This document shows positions 6,878 through 13,547 of a stretch of 24,534 nt of DNA, in pieces (the first letter of the stretch is position 1; each line of letters begins with the position of its first letter). The stretch is from an uncultured Pseudomonadota bacterium (GTDB lineage: Bacteria > Pseudomonadota > Gammaproteobacteria > Burkholderiales > Casimicrobiaceae), in the NCBI GenBank assembly GCA_937958295.1, contig CALFEY010000453.1, positions 1 to 24,534 of the forward strand, in the 5' to 3' direction. The notes below the pieces were generated by a model. That model was not told the origin of the DNA and ran no database searches. It saw nothing but the letters and a program-made list of their open reading frames with translations. The position numbers were made by a program, and so were the translations under genes.

Positions 6878-7795
6878 TCACTCCGGGACGGGCGGCTGCG
6901 CCCGCCGGCGCGGACGGCGCCACGATACGCCGGGCGTGTCCTGCACGCTTCGACCGAGCCGGCGCTCGATCGCCCGCTGGCCAAGCGTCAGCACGCTCGT
7001 AAGGGCGATGTACCACAGCGAGGCGACGATGAGCAGCGGAATCGTCTCAAAGGTGCGGGTGTAGATGAGGCCCGCCGCTGACAGGAGCTCCGTCACCGAG
7101 ATGACGCTTGCAAGAGACGATAGCTTCAGCATCCCGATGATCTGGTTGCCGGTGGGTGGCACGATCACGCGCAGCGCCTGCGGCAAGATCACGCGGCGCA
7201 TCGTCTGGGCGCGGGTGAGGCCGAGCGCGACGCCGGCTTCGCGCTGGCCCGACTCCACGCTCATGATGCCGGCACGCACGATCTCCGCCATGTAGGCCCC
7301 TTCGCACAGGCCGAGCCCGAGGTTGGCCGCGATGACGGGCGTGATGATTGCGTTCGCGCTCAGCGACACGAAGTCCGGCCCGAAGAACGGGATGCCGAGC
7401 GTGATCCTGGGAAACAGCGCCGCCAGGTTGTACCAGAAGATGAGCTGCACCAGCGCCGGCGTGCCGCGGAAGACCACGATGTAGAACGTGGCGGCGCCGG
7501 AGAGCAGGCGGTTGTCGGACAGGCGCATGAGCGCCGCCACCACACCGAGCGACACGCCGATCAGCATGGCCGAGACGGTGAGCTCGATCGTGAGCTTCAC
7601 GCCGTCGAGGATCTCCTTGCTGAACAGATACTTGCCGACGACGTGCCACTGGAAGTTGGGATTGGTGAAGACGACGTGGATCACCCACGCGACGAGCAGC
7701 GCCACCACGACGGCCGCCACGCGGCGGCCGGGACGCGCGAGCGGCACCGGCGGTAGATCGGTGCGTGGCGCGCCGGTGGGGGTGGGGGTCGTCAC
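6878..7795 (-). CDS. Polar amino-acid-type ABC importer, permease subunit (HisM/GlnP family)
   Basis: A 305-aa inner-membrane permease. A proline-rich N-terminal tail (about 1-22) precedes a first membrane segment (VAAVVVALLVAWVIHVVF). A further four to five segments follow, including one within KLTIELTVSAMLIGVSLGVVAALM. The cytoplasmic coupling loop is REAGVALGLTRAQTMRRVILPQALRVIVPPTGN (about 185-217), the EAA motif that docks onto the ATPase. FRGTPALVQLIFWYN is characteristic of the glutamine/histidine/lysine-type family. Only one permease gene is present, so it probably works as a homodimer. The C-terminus is unusually basic (RRPRRRAQPP). It is separated from the binding-protein gene by 67 bp that contain a strong hairpin. 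Confidence 0.9.
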   Translation of the reverse strand: MTTPTPTGAPRTDLPPVPLARPGRRVAAVVVALLVAWVIHVVFTNPNFQWHVVGKYLFSKEILDGVKLTIELTVSAMLIGVSLGVVAALMRLSDNRLLSGAATFYIVVFRGTPALVQLIFWYNLAALFPRITLGIPFFGPDFVSLSANAIITPVIAANLGLGLCEGAYMAEIVRAGIMSVESGQREAGVALGLTRAQTMRRVILPQALRVIVPPTGNQIIGMLKLSSLASVISVTELLSAAGLIYTRTFETIPLLIVASLWYIALTSVLTLGQRAIERRLGRSVQDTPGVSWRRPRRRAQPPVPE

Positions 7796-7825
7796 GGACA
7801 GGCTCGGATGAAGTGCGCGCCATGG

Positions 7826-7848
7826 GGGGACGGGCGACGCCCGCCCCT
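7826..7848 (-). repeat. Intercistronic GC-rich hairpin between binding-protein and permease genes
   Basis: CGGGCG (7831-7836) and CGCCCG (7838-7843) flank a single central base. After one A/C mismatch the stem continues as GGG (7827-7829) with CCC (7845-7847). There is no T-tract on the minus strand after it, so it is not a classical terminator. In many ABC operons such a hairpin after the binding-protein gene protects that part of the mRNA and yields more binding protein than permease; that role is inferred here. Confidence 0.5.
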
Positions 7849-7862
7849 TGTGCCGGATCGAC

Positions 7863-8747
7863 TTACTGGACCACCGCGGGGGCCGCCCGCTCGGGACTGA
7901 GCGACCACTTGGCGTAGATGCTGTCGTAAGTGCCGTCCTTGACGGCCGCCTTGAGCGCTGCTTCCAGCGCCTGGCCGAGCTTCACGTTGGCCTTGTTGAA
8001 GGCGATGCCGCATTCCACCGTGGCGCCCGGCACCGGGCCGCCGGGCGCGGCATCCATCTTGCCGTTGGAGTGCTTGGCGGCGACTATCGCCGTGGCGAAG
8101 CCCACCCCCGCCGCCTCCGCCCGGCCCGACTCGACGGCGAGCACCTGCGGGCCCTTGCCTTCGAACACGAGCAGGTCGATCTTTGCCTTCCCCGCGGCCA
8201 CGCACTCCTCGGACTTCTTCTGCCACACGAGTAGCGGCTGCGTTCCCTTCTCCACCGCGATCACGTGGCCGCACGCGTCGTCGTTGCGCACGTTGGTCGG
8301 ATTGCCCTTGCGCACGACCAGGCCGTTGCTGAAGTGTCCGTAACGGACGAACGACACCAGCGGGAGGCGCGCCGGCAGGATACCCATCGCCGACATCGCG
8401 GCGTCGACGCGACCGCCCGCCACCCCAGGGATCATCGACGCGAAACCGATGCGCTGGATGTCGACCTTCACGCCGAGCTTGTCGCCGAGCGCGCGGATGA
8501 GGTCGACGTCGAGCCCCGCCTGCTCGTTCTTCTCGTCGAGATAGTTGAAGGGCTCGAAGTCCAGTGGCATAGCCACGATGAGTGTGCCGCGCTGGCGGAT
8601 GTCGTCGGGCAGGAGCGCGCGCGCTGCCGCATCGACCGCCGCGTGGCCATGGGTCGCCGCGGCGAGCGCAAGGCCCGCAAGCAGCCATTGAGCGACGCGC
8701 AGGCTGCGGCGGGGCGGACAGGACGAAAGCACGGTGAAAGCAGGCAT
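7863..8747 (-). CDS. Family 3 (amino-acid-type) ABC periplasmic solute-binding protein
   Basis: A 294-aa secreted binding protein. The signal peptide comprises PRRSLR followed by VAQWLLAGLALAAATHGHA, cut near residue 36. The mature part begins with the family pattern RQRGTLIVAMPLDFEPFNYLDEKNEQAGLDVDLIRALGDKLGVKV (about 51-95). This is the usual SBP_bac_3 fold that closes over amino acids, opines or other small polar ligands. It has GGRVDAAMSAMGILPARLPLVSFV at the hinge, where amino-acid receptors usually read DxxxxxxxxTxxR, so the ligand carboxylate contact may differ. GGGAG lies about 7 nt before the ATG. It follows the PTE-family gene after 55 bp and supplies the permease and ATPase downstream. 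The substrate is probably what the PTE-family enzyme hydrolyses, or its product. Confidence 0.88.
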   Translation of the reverse strand: MPAFTVLSSCPPRRSLRVAQWLLAGLALAAATHGHAAVDAAARALLPDDIRQRGTLIVAMPLDFEPFNYLDEKNEQAGLDVDLIRALGDKLGVKVDIQRIGFASMIPGVAGGRVDAAMSAMGILPARLPLVSFVRYGHFSNGLVVRKGNPTNVRNDDACGHVIAVEKGTQPLLVWQKKSEECVAAGKAKIDLLVFEGKGPQVLAVESGRAEAAGVGFATAIVAAKHSNGKMDAAPGGPVPGATVECGIAFNKANVKLGQALEAALKAAVKDGTYDSIYAKWSLSPERAAPAVVQ

Positions 8748-8802
8748 CGGAATCTCCCTCGAGGGTGGGTGGCGGGACGCCGCAGCGGGGGCAGCGGACG
8801 GA

Positions 8803-9840
8803 TCAGAACGCGAGAAGACGGCGCGGGTTGTCGACGAGCACCCGCCGCAATTCGGCAGCGCCGAAACCCTTGCCTTCGAGACGACGGGCGAACGTGTCGA
8901 ACAAATAGCCGATCGGCACGAGCTCGTTGAGCTGCTCGGGCTCAGCCTCGGTCACCGGACCGCGCGCGTGCGCGAAGAAGCGGTCGTAGGAGAAGACGAG
9001 GCGATCGAGATAGCCGTCGTCGGCCAGAGCGAGCACGGCTTGCGCGATGAGCTCGTCGAGTTGTTCCGCGCTTTCGTTCTGCCACGGGATGCCGATGTGG
9101 TCGATCTGCAGCATCGCCCCCCGCGCGCAGATGGCCCGCAGCTGGTCGACGTGCGGATGCACGAAGGCGTGGCCGATCACGACGCGGGAGGGGTCCGCGC
9201 CGGCGGCCTCGAGCAGGTCGAGAAGCTCGATCCCCGGATTGCAGATCGCATAATCCAGCGGCTGCGTGTGGGTGTTGATCGCGCAGCCCGTGGCGACCTG
9301 CGCGCGCGCCACGGCCTCGATGATCGCGCGCTCGTGGCGACCGATGTGCCGGCCGTCGTCGCCCATCGGGGTCGGCTGGTCTTTGCCGAGGCCGCCTGTA
9401 GCGACCTTGAGGATGCCGGCCCGGTAGGGCGTGAGCCGGCCGTCGTAGACCATGCCCTCGGTGAGGTCCCGGACGAGCATCTCCGTCACGTACTCCACCG
9501 ATTGCCGCCGCCAGTGAAACAAGATGCCCATGCCGGTGCTCTCTGGAAAGAACCCCGTGGTGGCCACGATGTGGGTGCCGCTGCGGCGCGACACTTCAGC
9601 GAGGAGCTCGGGATGACGTCCGATCTCCGCCGGCGTGAGATCGACGATGGTGCCAATCCCATTGTCCACGCGACCCGCGGCGACCACCGCCGCGACCTCG
9701 CCGGCCACCGCGTCGAAGTCCCACACGTTGCGATGATCGAACTCGCAGCCAGGGTACGCATACCGGATGTGCTCGTGCGTGAGGGTGATGCCGGCCAGAT
9801 CGGGGTCGATGTCGCCCAGCACGGTCCGGATGATGCTCAT
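8803..9840 (-). CDS. Phosphotriesterase-family (PTE) metal-dependent hydrolase, copy 1
   Basis: A 345-aa binuclear-metal amidohydrolase of the PTE family, whose members include lactonases, amidases and phosphotriesterases. All expected ligands are visible: THEH (His22, His24), Lys145 in GILKVATGG (the carboxylated bridging lysine), His191 in INTHTQ, His224 in VIGHAF and Asp286 in SYDRFF. The end DNPRRLLAF is typical. The start at 9840 has a poor ribosome site but overlaps the stop of a 19-codon leader frame, so coupling may explain it. It is first in the operon with the ABC importer and divergent from a GntR regulator. It is a clear paralogue of the enzyme at 13548-14582. A lactone or amide substrate is more likely than an organophosphate, but this is inference. 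Confidence 0.9.
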   Translation of the reverse strand: MSIIRTVLGDIDPDLAGITLTHEHIRYAYPGCEFDHRNVWDFDAVAGEVAAVVAAGRVDNGIGTIVDLTPAEIGRHPELLAEVSRRSGTHIVATTGFFPESTGMGILFHWRRQSVEYVTEMLVRDLTEGMVYDGRLTPYRAGILKVATGGLGKDQPTPMGDDGRHIGRHERAIIEAVARAQVATGCAINTHTQPLDYAICNPGIELLDLLEAAGADPSRVVIGHAFVHPHVDQLRAICARGAMLQIDHIGIPWQNESAEQLDELIAQAVLALADDGYLDRLVFSYDRFFAHARGPVTEAEPEQLNELVPIGYLFDTFARRLEGKGFGAAELRRVLVDNPRRLLAF

Positions 9841-9896
9841 GCGGCGCCGGTGCAGGTGCGCACGAAGGACATGGGGGCGGTGAAGTGGCGGCGCAT
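9837..9896 (-). CDS. Possible 19-codon leader peptide coupled to the PTE-family gene
   Basis: An ATG at 9896 opens a 19-residue frame (MRRHFTAP...TCTGAA) whose TGA overlaps the ATG of the PTE-family gene in an ATGA junction. The downstream gene has no clear ribosome site of its own, so translation of this leader would offer a way to start it. A CAGG lies 4 nt before the ATG, which is weak. No relation to known leader peptides is recognised, and it could be chance in GC-rich DNA. Confidence 0.3.
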   Translation of the reverse strand: MRRHFTAPMSFVRTCTGAA

Positions 9897-9938
9897 GGAG
9901 CCTGCGAGGGGGATCGGGTAGCGCGTGCGTGTCGTAAC

Positions 9939-9949
9939 CTGTAATACAG
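9939..9949. promoter_or_regulatory. GntR/FCD operator candidate, CTGTAATACAG
   Basis: Perfect 5-bp arms (CTGTA/TACAG) around one base. It fits the GTnnnAC core typical of FadR-subfamily GntR operators. It lies about 43 bp upstream of the leader frame of the PTE-family operon and 16 bp centre-to-centre from the next site. Confidence 0.65.
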
Positions 9950-9954
9950 CAAGA

Positions 9955-9965
9955 CTGTAAAACAG
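9955..9965. promoter_or_regulatory. GntR/FCD operator candidate, CTGTAAAACAG
   Basis: CTGT/ACAG arms around AAA, differing from the neighbouring site at one base. The two sites lie on nearly the same helix face (16 bp between centres), which would allow cooperative binding of regulator dimers. Confidence 0.65.
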
Positions 9966-10029
9966 CCGGCCGGCGAACGCAACCGGCATCGAGGGCCCAA
10001 GACCCGGACGAGCACGCTACATCGGCAAA

Positions 10030-10058
10030 TTGACGCGAGCCCGGCGCAACTCTATGCT
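10030..10058 (+). promoter_or_regulatory. Sigma-70-type promoter of the first GntR gene
   Basis: TTGACG (10030-10035), a 17-bp spacer and TATGCT (10053-10058). Transcription would start near 10065, leaving a leader of about 23 nt that contains the degenerate operator at 10076-10086, a layout consistent with autorepression. Confidence 0.6.
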
Positions 10059-10075
10059 CCTGGTGGGTGCCATAC

Positions 10076-10086
10076 CTATAAGACAC
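10076..10086. promoter_or_regulatory. Degenerate GntR operator before the GntR start codon, CTATAAGACAC
   Basis: It differs at two positions from CTGTAAGACAG, the strand-inverted form of the perfect site at 15376-15386. It ends one base before the ATG of the GntR gene, in the same relative place as the site at 15261-15271 in the paralogous locus. Confidence 0.4.
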
Positions 10087-10087
10087 C

Positions 10088-10846
10088 ATGACAGCGCTCA
10101 CCAAAAAATCCGGCTCCTTCACCCCGGTGTCCCGCCGCAGCGCCGCCGCCGACGTGCGCGCCCAGCTCCTGGCATCGATCGAGTCGGGAGAGCTCGAAGT
10201 CGATGCCCGCCTGCCGTCGGAGAATGCCCTCGCCACCGCCTTCGGGGTGAGCCGGCCGGTCATCCGTGAAGCGCTGGTAAGTCTGCAAGCGCTTGGGCTG
10301 CTTTCCGCGCACAACGGCAAGGGCACCTTCGTCGCGTCCAACCGGGTGCGCTCCCCATTGCTCCTGGGCCGTTACTCGCCGGCGCATCTCAACGAGGTGA
10401 GACGCTACCTGGAGGTGCCGTCGGCACGTCTGGCCGCCTTGCGGCGGTCCACGCTAGACGTTGACCGCATGGCGGCGATCATCGCGAAATTGCAGGATGA
10501 GGACGATCCTGCCAAGCGCAACAAGCTCGACGCCTCGTTGCATATGGCGATCAGCCAGGCCACGGGCAATCCGCTCTTCGCCAAGCTGATCGAGGACCTG
10601 CGCGCGATTCTCGAGGAGCTTTCCCTTGCGGCATCGCACGAGCCCACGCGACGCAAGGGAGCGATCGCGGAGCACCGCGCCATCTGCGACGCGATCGCGA
10701 AGCGCGACGCCGATGCGGCCGGCGTGGCGATGGCCGCGCACCTCGACGCCGTGGACAACTCCTTCCGCCTGCTCGAGCGAAAAGCCCGTACCGCCGCGCC
10801 CCCGCCGGGGCCCGGCCTCGCTGCCAAACGCCGCCGGCGCACCTGA
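10088..10846 (+). CDS. GntR-family (FadR/FCD subgroup) transcriptional regulator, copy 1
   Basis: A 252-aa DNA-binding repressor or activator. The N-terminal winged helix-turn-helix contains ARLPSENALATAFGVSRPVIREALVSLQALGLL (about 36-69) and GKGTFVASNRV. The C-terminal all-helical FCD domain (about 95-230) carries the Asp and His residues that usually bind a metal and an organic-acid effector: DASLH, AEHRAI and AAHLDAV. The tail is Pro- and Arg-rich. It is divergent from the PTE-ABC operon, and the spacer holds three copies of a likely operator, so it probably controls both that operon and itself. There is no clear ribosome site before the ATG, where the operator sits instead. It is paralogous to the regulator at 14579-15262. 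The effector is probably the imported or hydrolysed compound. Confidence 0.9.
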   Translation: MTALTKKSGSFTPVSRRSAAADVRAQLLASIESGELEVDARLPSENALATAFGVSRPVIREALVSLQALGLLSAHNGKGTFVASNRVRSPLLLGRYSPAHLNEVRRYLEVPSARLAALRRSTLDVDRMAAIIAKLQDEDDPAKRNKLDASLHMAISQATGNPLFAKLIEDLRAILEELSLAASHEPTRRKGAIAEHRAICDAIAKRDADAAGVAMAAHLDAVDNSFRLLERKARTAAPPPGPGLAAKRRRRT

Positions 10847-10860
10847 CCACGCTCGAAGCG

Positions 10861-11610
10861 CTAGAGAAAGCGGGCAAGTTCCGTCGCGACCTTCCCGGGC
10901 GCCTCGATCAGCACGCTATGGCGCAGTCCCTCGAGGACGCGCACCTGCGCCCCGGCCACGCGATCGCCCATGAGCTGCGCCATGCGCGGCGTGGCCGCCA
11001 CGTCGTTCTCGCCGGTCAGGACGAGCGTGGGCACGCGAATCTCGTGCAGGCGATCCGCGAAGTCGGCCGTGCAGAAGACCGCGAAGGCATAGCCGTACGA
11101 CGCCGGATCGCAGGCCTCGACCTGGGCGACGCGTTGCGCGACGATATCCGGATGCGCGGCCTGAAACGCGTCGGTGAACCACCGCGAGCGATTAGCCTCC
11201 GCCAGCGCAGCGACACCCTGCTCGCGCAGGAGCTCGATGCGATCGAGCGCGCGTGAGCGCTCTTCTCGCGTGCGCCCGCAGACCGTGCCGATCACGGCGA
11301 GCTTGCTCACGCGCTCGGGATGGTCGAGCGCCAGCGCGAGGGCCACCGCTCCGCCCAGGGAAAAACCGGCGACCGCGCAACACGCGACGCCCGCCTCGTC
11401 CAGTACGGTGACGGCGTCCTGCGCGAGGTCGTGCGCGGTCACCGGCGCGCCGATGCGCTCCGACCGGCCATGGCCGCGCAGGTCCATCGTGATCACGCTG
11501 GCGCGTTCGCGCAGGGCGCGCGCGATGGCGTCCCAGTGCGTGCCGTCCCCACCTACGCCATGGAGCAACAGCACCGGCGGCCCCTCGCCTTCGCGTCGCC
11601 ACGCGATCAT
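10861..11610 (-). CDS. Alpha/beta-fold hydrolase (enol-lactone hydrolase/esterase-like)
   Basis: A 249-aa cytoplasmic hydrolase. PPVLLLHGVGGDGTHWD (11-27) gives the oxyanion-hole HG motif. Ser84 in GFSLGG is the nucleophile, Asp203 in TGENDVAATP the acid and His231 in GLRHSVLIEAP the base, so the triad is complete. TMDLRGHGRS and the general layout resemble 3-oxoadipate enol-lactonase (PcaD) and related C-C or ester hydrolases. The ATG at 11610 is chosen because homology starts there. The gene faces the ACMSD-like gene with only 26 bp between start codons and ends 14 bp from the convergent GntR gene. Lactone or ester hydrolysis in an aromatic or organic-acid pathway is a reasonable guess. Confidence 0.87.
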   Translation of the reverse strand: MIAWRREGEGPPVLLLHGVGGDGTHWDAIARALRERASVITMDLRGHGRSERIGAPVTAHDLAQDAVTVLDEAGVACCAVAGFSLGGAVALALALDHPERVSKLAVIGTVCGRTREERSRALDRIELLREQGVAALAEANRSRWFTDAFQAAHPDIVAQRVAQVEACDPASYGYAFAVFCTADFADRLHEIRVPTLVLTGENDVAATPRMAQLMGDRVAGAQVRVLEGLRHSVLIEAPGKVATELARFL

Positions 11611-11621
11611 CGGGCGACTCG

Positions 11622-11629
11622 TTGTATAA
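11622..11629. promoter_or_regulatory. AT-rich box in the 26-bp divergent spacer
   Basis: TTGTATAAA-type sequence in an otherwise GC-rich spacer. Read on the plus strand, TATAAA (11624-11629) lies 7 nt before the ATG of the amidohydrolase. Read on the minus strand, TATACA lies about 10 nt before the alpha/beta hydrolase ATG. It could serve as the -10 box for either direction. No -35 box is evident. Confidence 0.35.
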
Positions 11630-11636
11630 ACGCGGC

Positions 11637-12584
11637 ATGGACTGCCATCGCATCGACGTGCATCACCATCTCTTCCCGCCTCCCTTCGTGGCGCAGCTCG
11701 TGGAGCATCACCACTACCTCGCACGCGGCGTGGCCCGTCACTGGACGCCCGCGACCTCGCTGGCGGACATGGATGCCGCCGGCATCGAGACGGCGTTCAC
11801 CTCGATCACCGCCCCGGGCTTCGCGCTCTTGCCGCGCAATCACCTCGTGGCGGCCACTCGCGAGTGCAACGAGTTCGGCGCGCGCATGGTCGCCGACCAC
11901 CCGGGGCGCTTCGGCCTCTTCGCGAGCCTCCCGCTGCCCGACGTGGAGGCGAGCCTCGCGGAGATCGCCTACGCCCTCGATGTCCTGCACGCCGACGGCC
12001 TCGGACTGCTCACGAGCTACGGCGATCGCTGGTTGGGCGACGCCACATTCGCGCCCGTGCTCGACGAGCTCGACCGTCGCGGCGCGGTCGTGTACGTCCA
12101 TCCCACCGTGGCCGACTGCTGCCGCAACCTCGTCCCCGGTGTTGCCGACTGGGTGCTCGAGTTTCCGGTGGACACCACGCGCGCCATCGCCAGCCTGCTC
12201 TTCAGCGGCACGATCGCCCGTTGTCCGCGGATCCGCTTCGTCTTCGCGCACGTGGGCGGCATCCTTCCGCTGGTGCTCGCGCATCTGGAGCGCGCGGCCG
12301 AGGGGGATGCCGTGCTTGCTGCGCAGGTACCCGGCGGCGTGCACGCGGCGCTGCGCGCCTTCCACTACGACACGGCATTGCGCATGCATGCGGTGGGCAT
12401 GTTCGGCGCGCAGGCGCTGGCCGATCCTGCGCGGCTCCTTCTCGGCACCGACGCGCCGCTGCGCCGCAGCGCGGACCAGCTCGCCGAGCTCGCGTCCCTC
12501 GCGCTGCCTGCCGCGGTGATCGACGGCATCGAGGGCGACAACGCGCGCCGTCTCTTCGATCGCTATCGCCTGCCTATTCGGTGA
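11637..12584 (+). CDS. ACMSD-like amidohydrolase/decarboxylase (amidohydrolase 2 family)
   Basis: A 315-aa TIM-barrel metalloenzyme of the group including aminocarboxymuconate-semialdehyde decarboxylase, 6-methylsalicylate decarboxylase and gamma-resorcylate decarboxylase. Metal ligands are visible: His9 and His11 in DVHHHLFPP, His155 in VYVHPT, His205 in FAHVGG and Asp272 in LGTDAP. These enzymes typically remove CO2 from aromatic or unsaturated acids without oxygen; some hydrolyse instead. The ATG at 11637 is chosen because homology begins at once; a TTG five codons earlier is possible but less likely. There is no ribosome site before it. It overlaps the end of the convergent Bug receptor gene by 11 bp. 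It may share a pathway with the divergent alpha/beta hydrolase. Confidence 0.87.
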   Translation: MDCHRIDVHHHLFPPPFVAQLVEHHHYLARGVARHWTPATSLADMDAAGIETAFTSITAPGFALLPRNHLVAATRECNEFGARMVADHPGRFGLFASLPLPDVEASLAEIAYALDVLHADGLGLLTSYGDRWLGDATFAPVLDELDRRGAVVYVHPTVADCCRNLVPGVADWVLEFPVDTTRAIASLLFSGTIARCPRIRFVFAHVGGILPLVLAHLERAAEGDAVLAAQVPGGVHAALRAFHYDTALRMHAVGMFGAQALADPARLLLGTDAPLRRSADQLAELASLALPAAVIDGIEGDNARRLFDRYRLPIR

Positions 12585-13533
12585 TCTTGATGTTGCGCTT
12601 GCGCGCGACGTCGGCCCACTTGTCGATCTCATTGCGCACCTGCCTTGCCAGCACATCGGGCGCGCCGCCGCCCGGATCCAGCGAGAGCTGGGCGAAGCCG
12701 TCCTTGGCCGCCGGCGTGCGGATTGCCGCGTTCGCTTTCGCGTTCAGGAGGTCGAGGATGGGCTTGGGCGTGGCGGCCGGCGCGAACAGGCCGTACCAGG
12801 TGATCGCGTCGAAGCCCGGCACGCCCGACTCGGCCACGGTGGGCACATCCGGGAAGATGGGCCAGCGCTCCTTGCTGGTCGCCGCGAGGAGTCGAACCTT
12901 GCCTCCCTTGACCTGCCCCATCGAGGCGGTGCCATCGAACGTGTACTGCACGCGGCCGGCGATGAGGTCCGCGAGCGCGGGGGCCCCGCCGCGATAGGGG
13001 ATGTGGCTGACCTGGATATCGGCGAGCGAAGCGAAGAGCTCGCCTGCGAGGTGATTGATGCTGCCGTTGCCGTAGGAGGCGTAGTTGATGCTCCCCGGCT
13101 TGGCCCGGGCCATCGCGATCAGCTCCCTCACGGACCTCGCCTCGAACGTGGGCGAGGTCAGCAGCATGAGCGGCGACGAGCCGATGAGCATCACCGGCGC
13201 GAAGTCGCGTACCGGGTCGTAGGGCAGGCTCGCGTACACCGCCGGGTTCGCCCCATGCGTGCTGGGCGTGCCCACGAGCAGCGTGTACCCGTCGGGCGCC
13301 GCCTGCGCCGCGCGGGCGGTGCCGATCGTGCCTCCGGCCCCGGACAGGTTCTCGACCACGACCGATTGCCCGAGCTGCGCGCCCAGCGCGGAGGCCAGCA
13401 CGCGGGCCGCGACGTCGGCGCCTCCACCGGGCGGAAAGGCGACCAGCAGTTTGATCGGTTGCGCGGGATAGCCCTGCGCTCCCGCCGGGACAGCGAGGAG
13501 CGCGAACAGCAGCAGGACGGCCAGGCGGCACAT
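12574..13533 (-). CDS. Bug/TctC-family periplasmic solute receptor, second copy
   Basis: A 319-aa receptor. The signal peptide MCRLAVLLLFALLAVPAGA is followed directly by the family start QGYPAQPIKLLVAFPPGGGADVAAR. Other family blocks are LGQSVVVENLSGAGGTIGT, LPYDPVRDFAPV, SHIPYRGGAPALADLIAGRVQYTFD and FDAITWYGLFAPAATPKPI. GAAGGAG about 6 nt before the ATG is a good ribosome site. It follows the second PTE-family gene after 14 nt and is last in the GntR-PTE-Bug operon. It therefore probably binds the ester, lactone or amide that the enzyme attacks, or its product. No TctA or TctB partner is nearby. Its stop lies inside the end of the convergent amidohydrolase gene. Confidence 0.92.
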   Translation of the reverse strand: MCRLAVLLLFALLAVPAGAQGYPAQPIKLLVAFPPGGGADVAARVLASALGAQLGQSVVVENLSGAGGTIGTARAAQAAPDGYTLLVGTPSTHGANPAVYASLPYDPVRDFAPVMLIGSSPLMLLTSPTFEARSVRELIAMARAKPGSINYASYGNGSINHLAGELFASLADIQVSHIPYRGGAPALADLIAGRVQYTFDGTASMGQVKGGKVRLLAATSKERWPIFPDVPTVAESGVPGFDAITWYGLFAPAATPKPILDLLNAKANAAIRTPAAKDGFAQLSLDPGGGAPDVLARQVRNEIDKWADVARKRNIKITE

Positions 13534-13547
13534 GCGAGCTCCTTCGA

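Noticed and set aside
8803..9840. True organophosphate triesterase (opd/pte)
   Set aside because: Metal ligands are conserved throughout the amidohydrolase PTE family; context and loop motifs give no reason to assign organophosphate hydrolysis.
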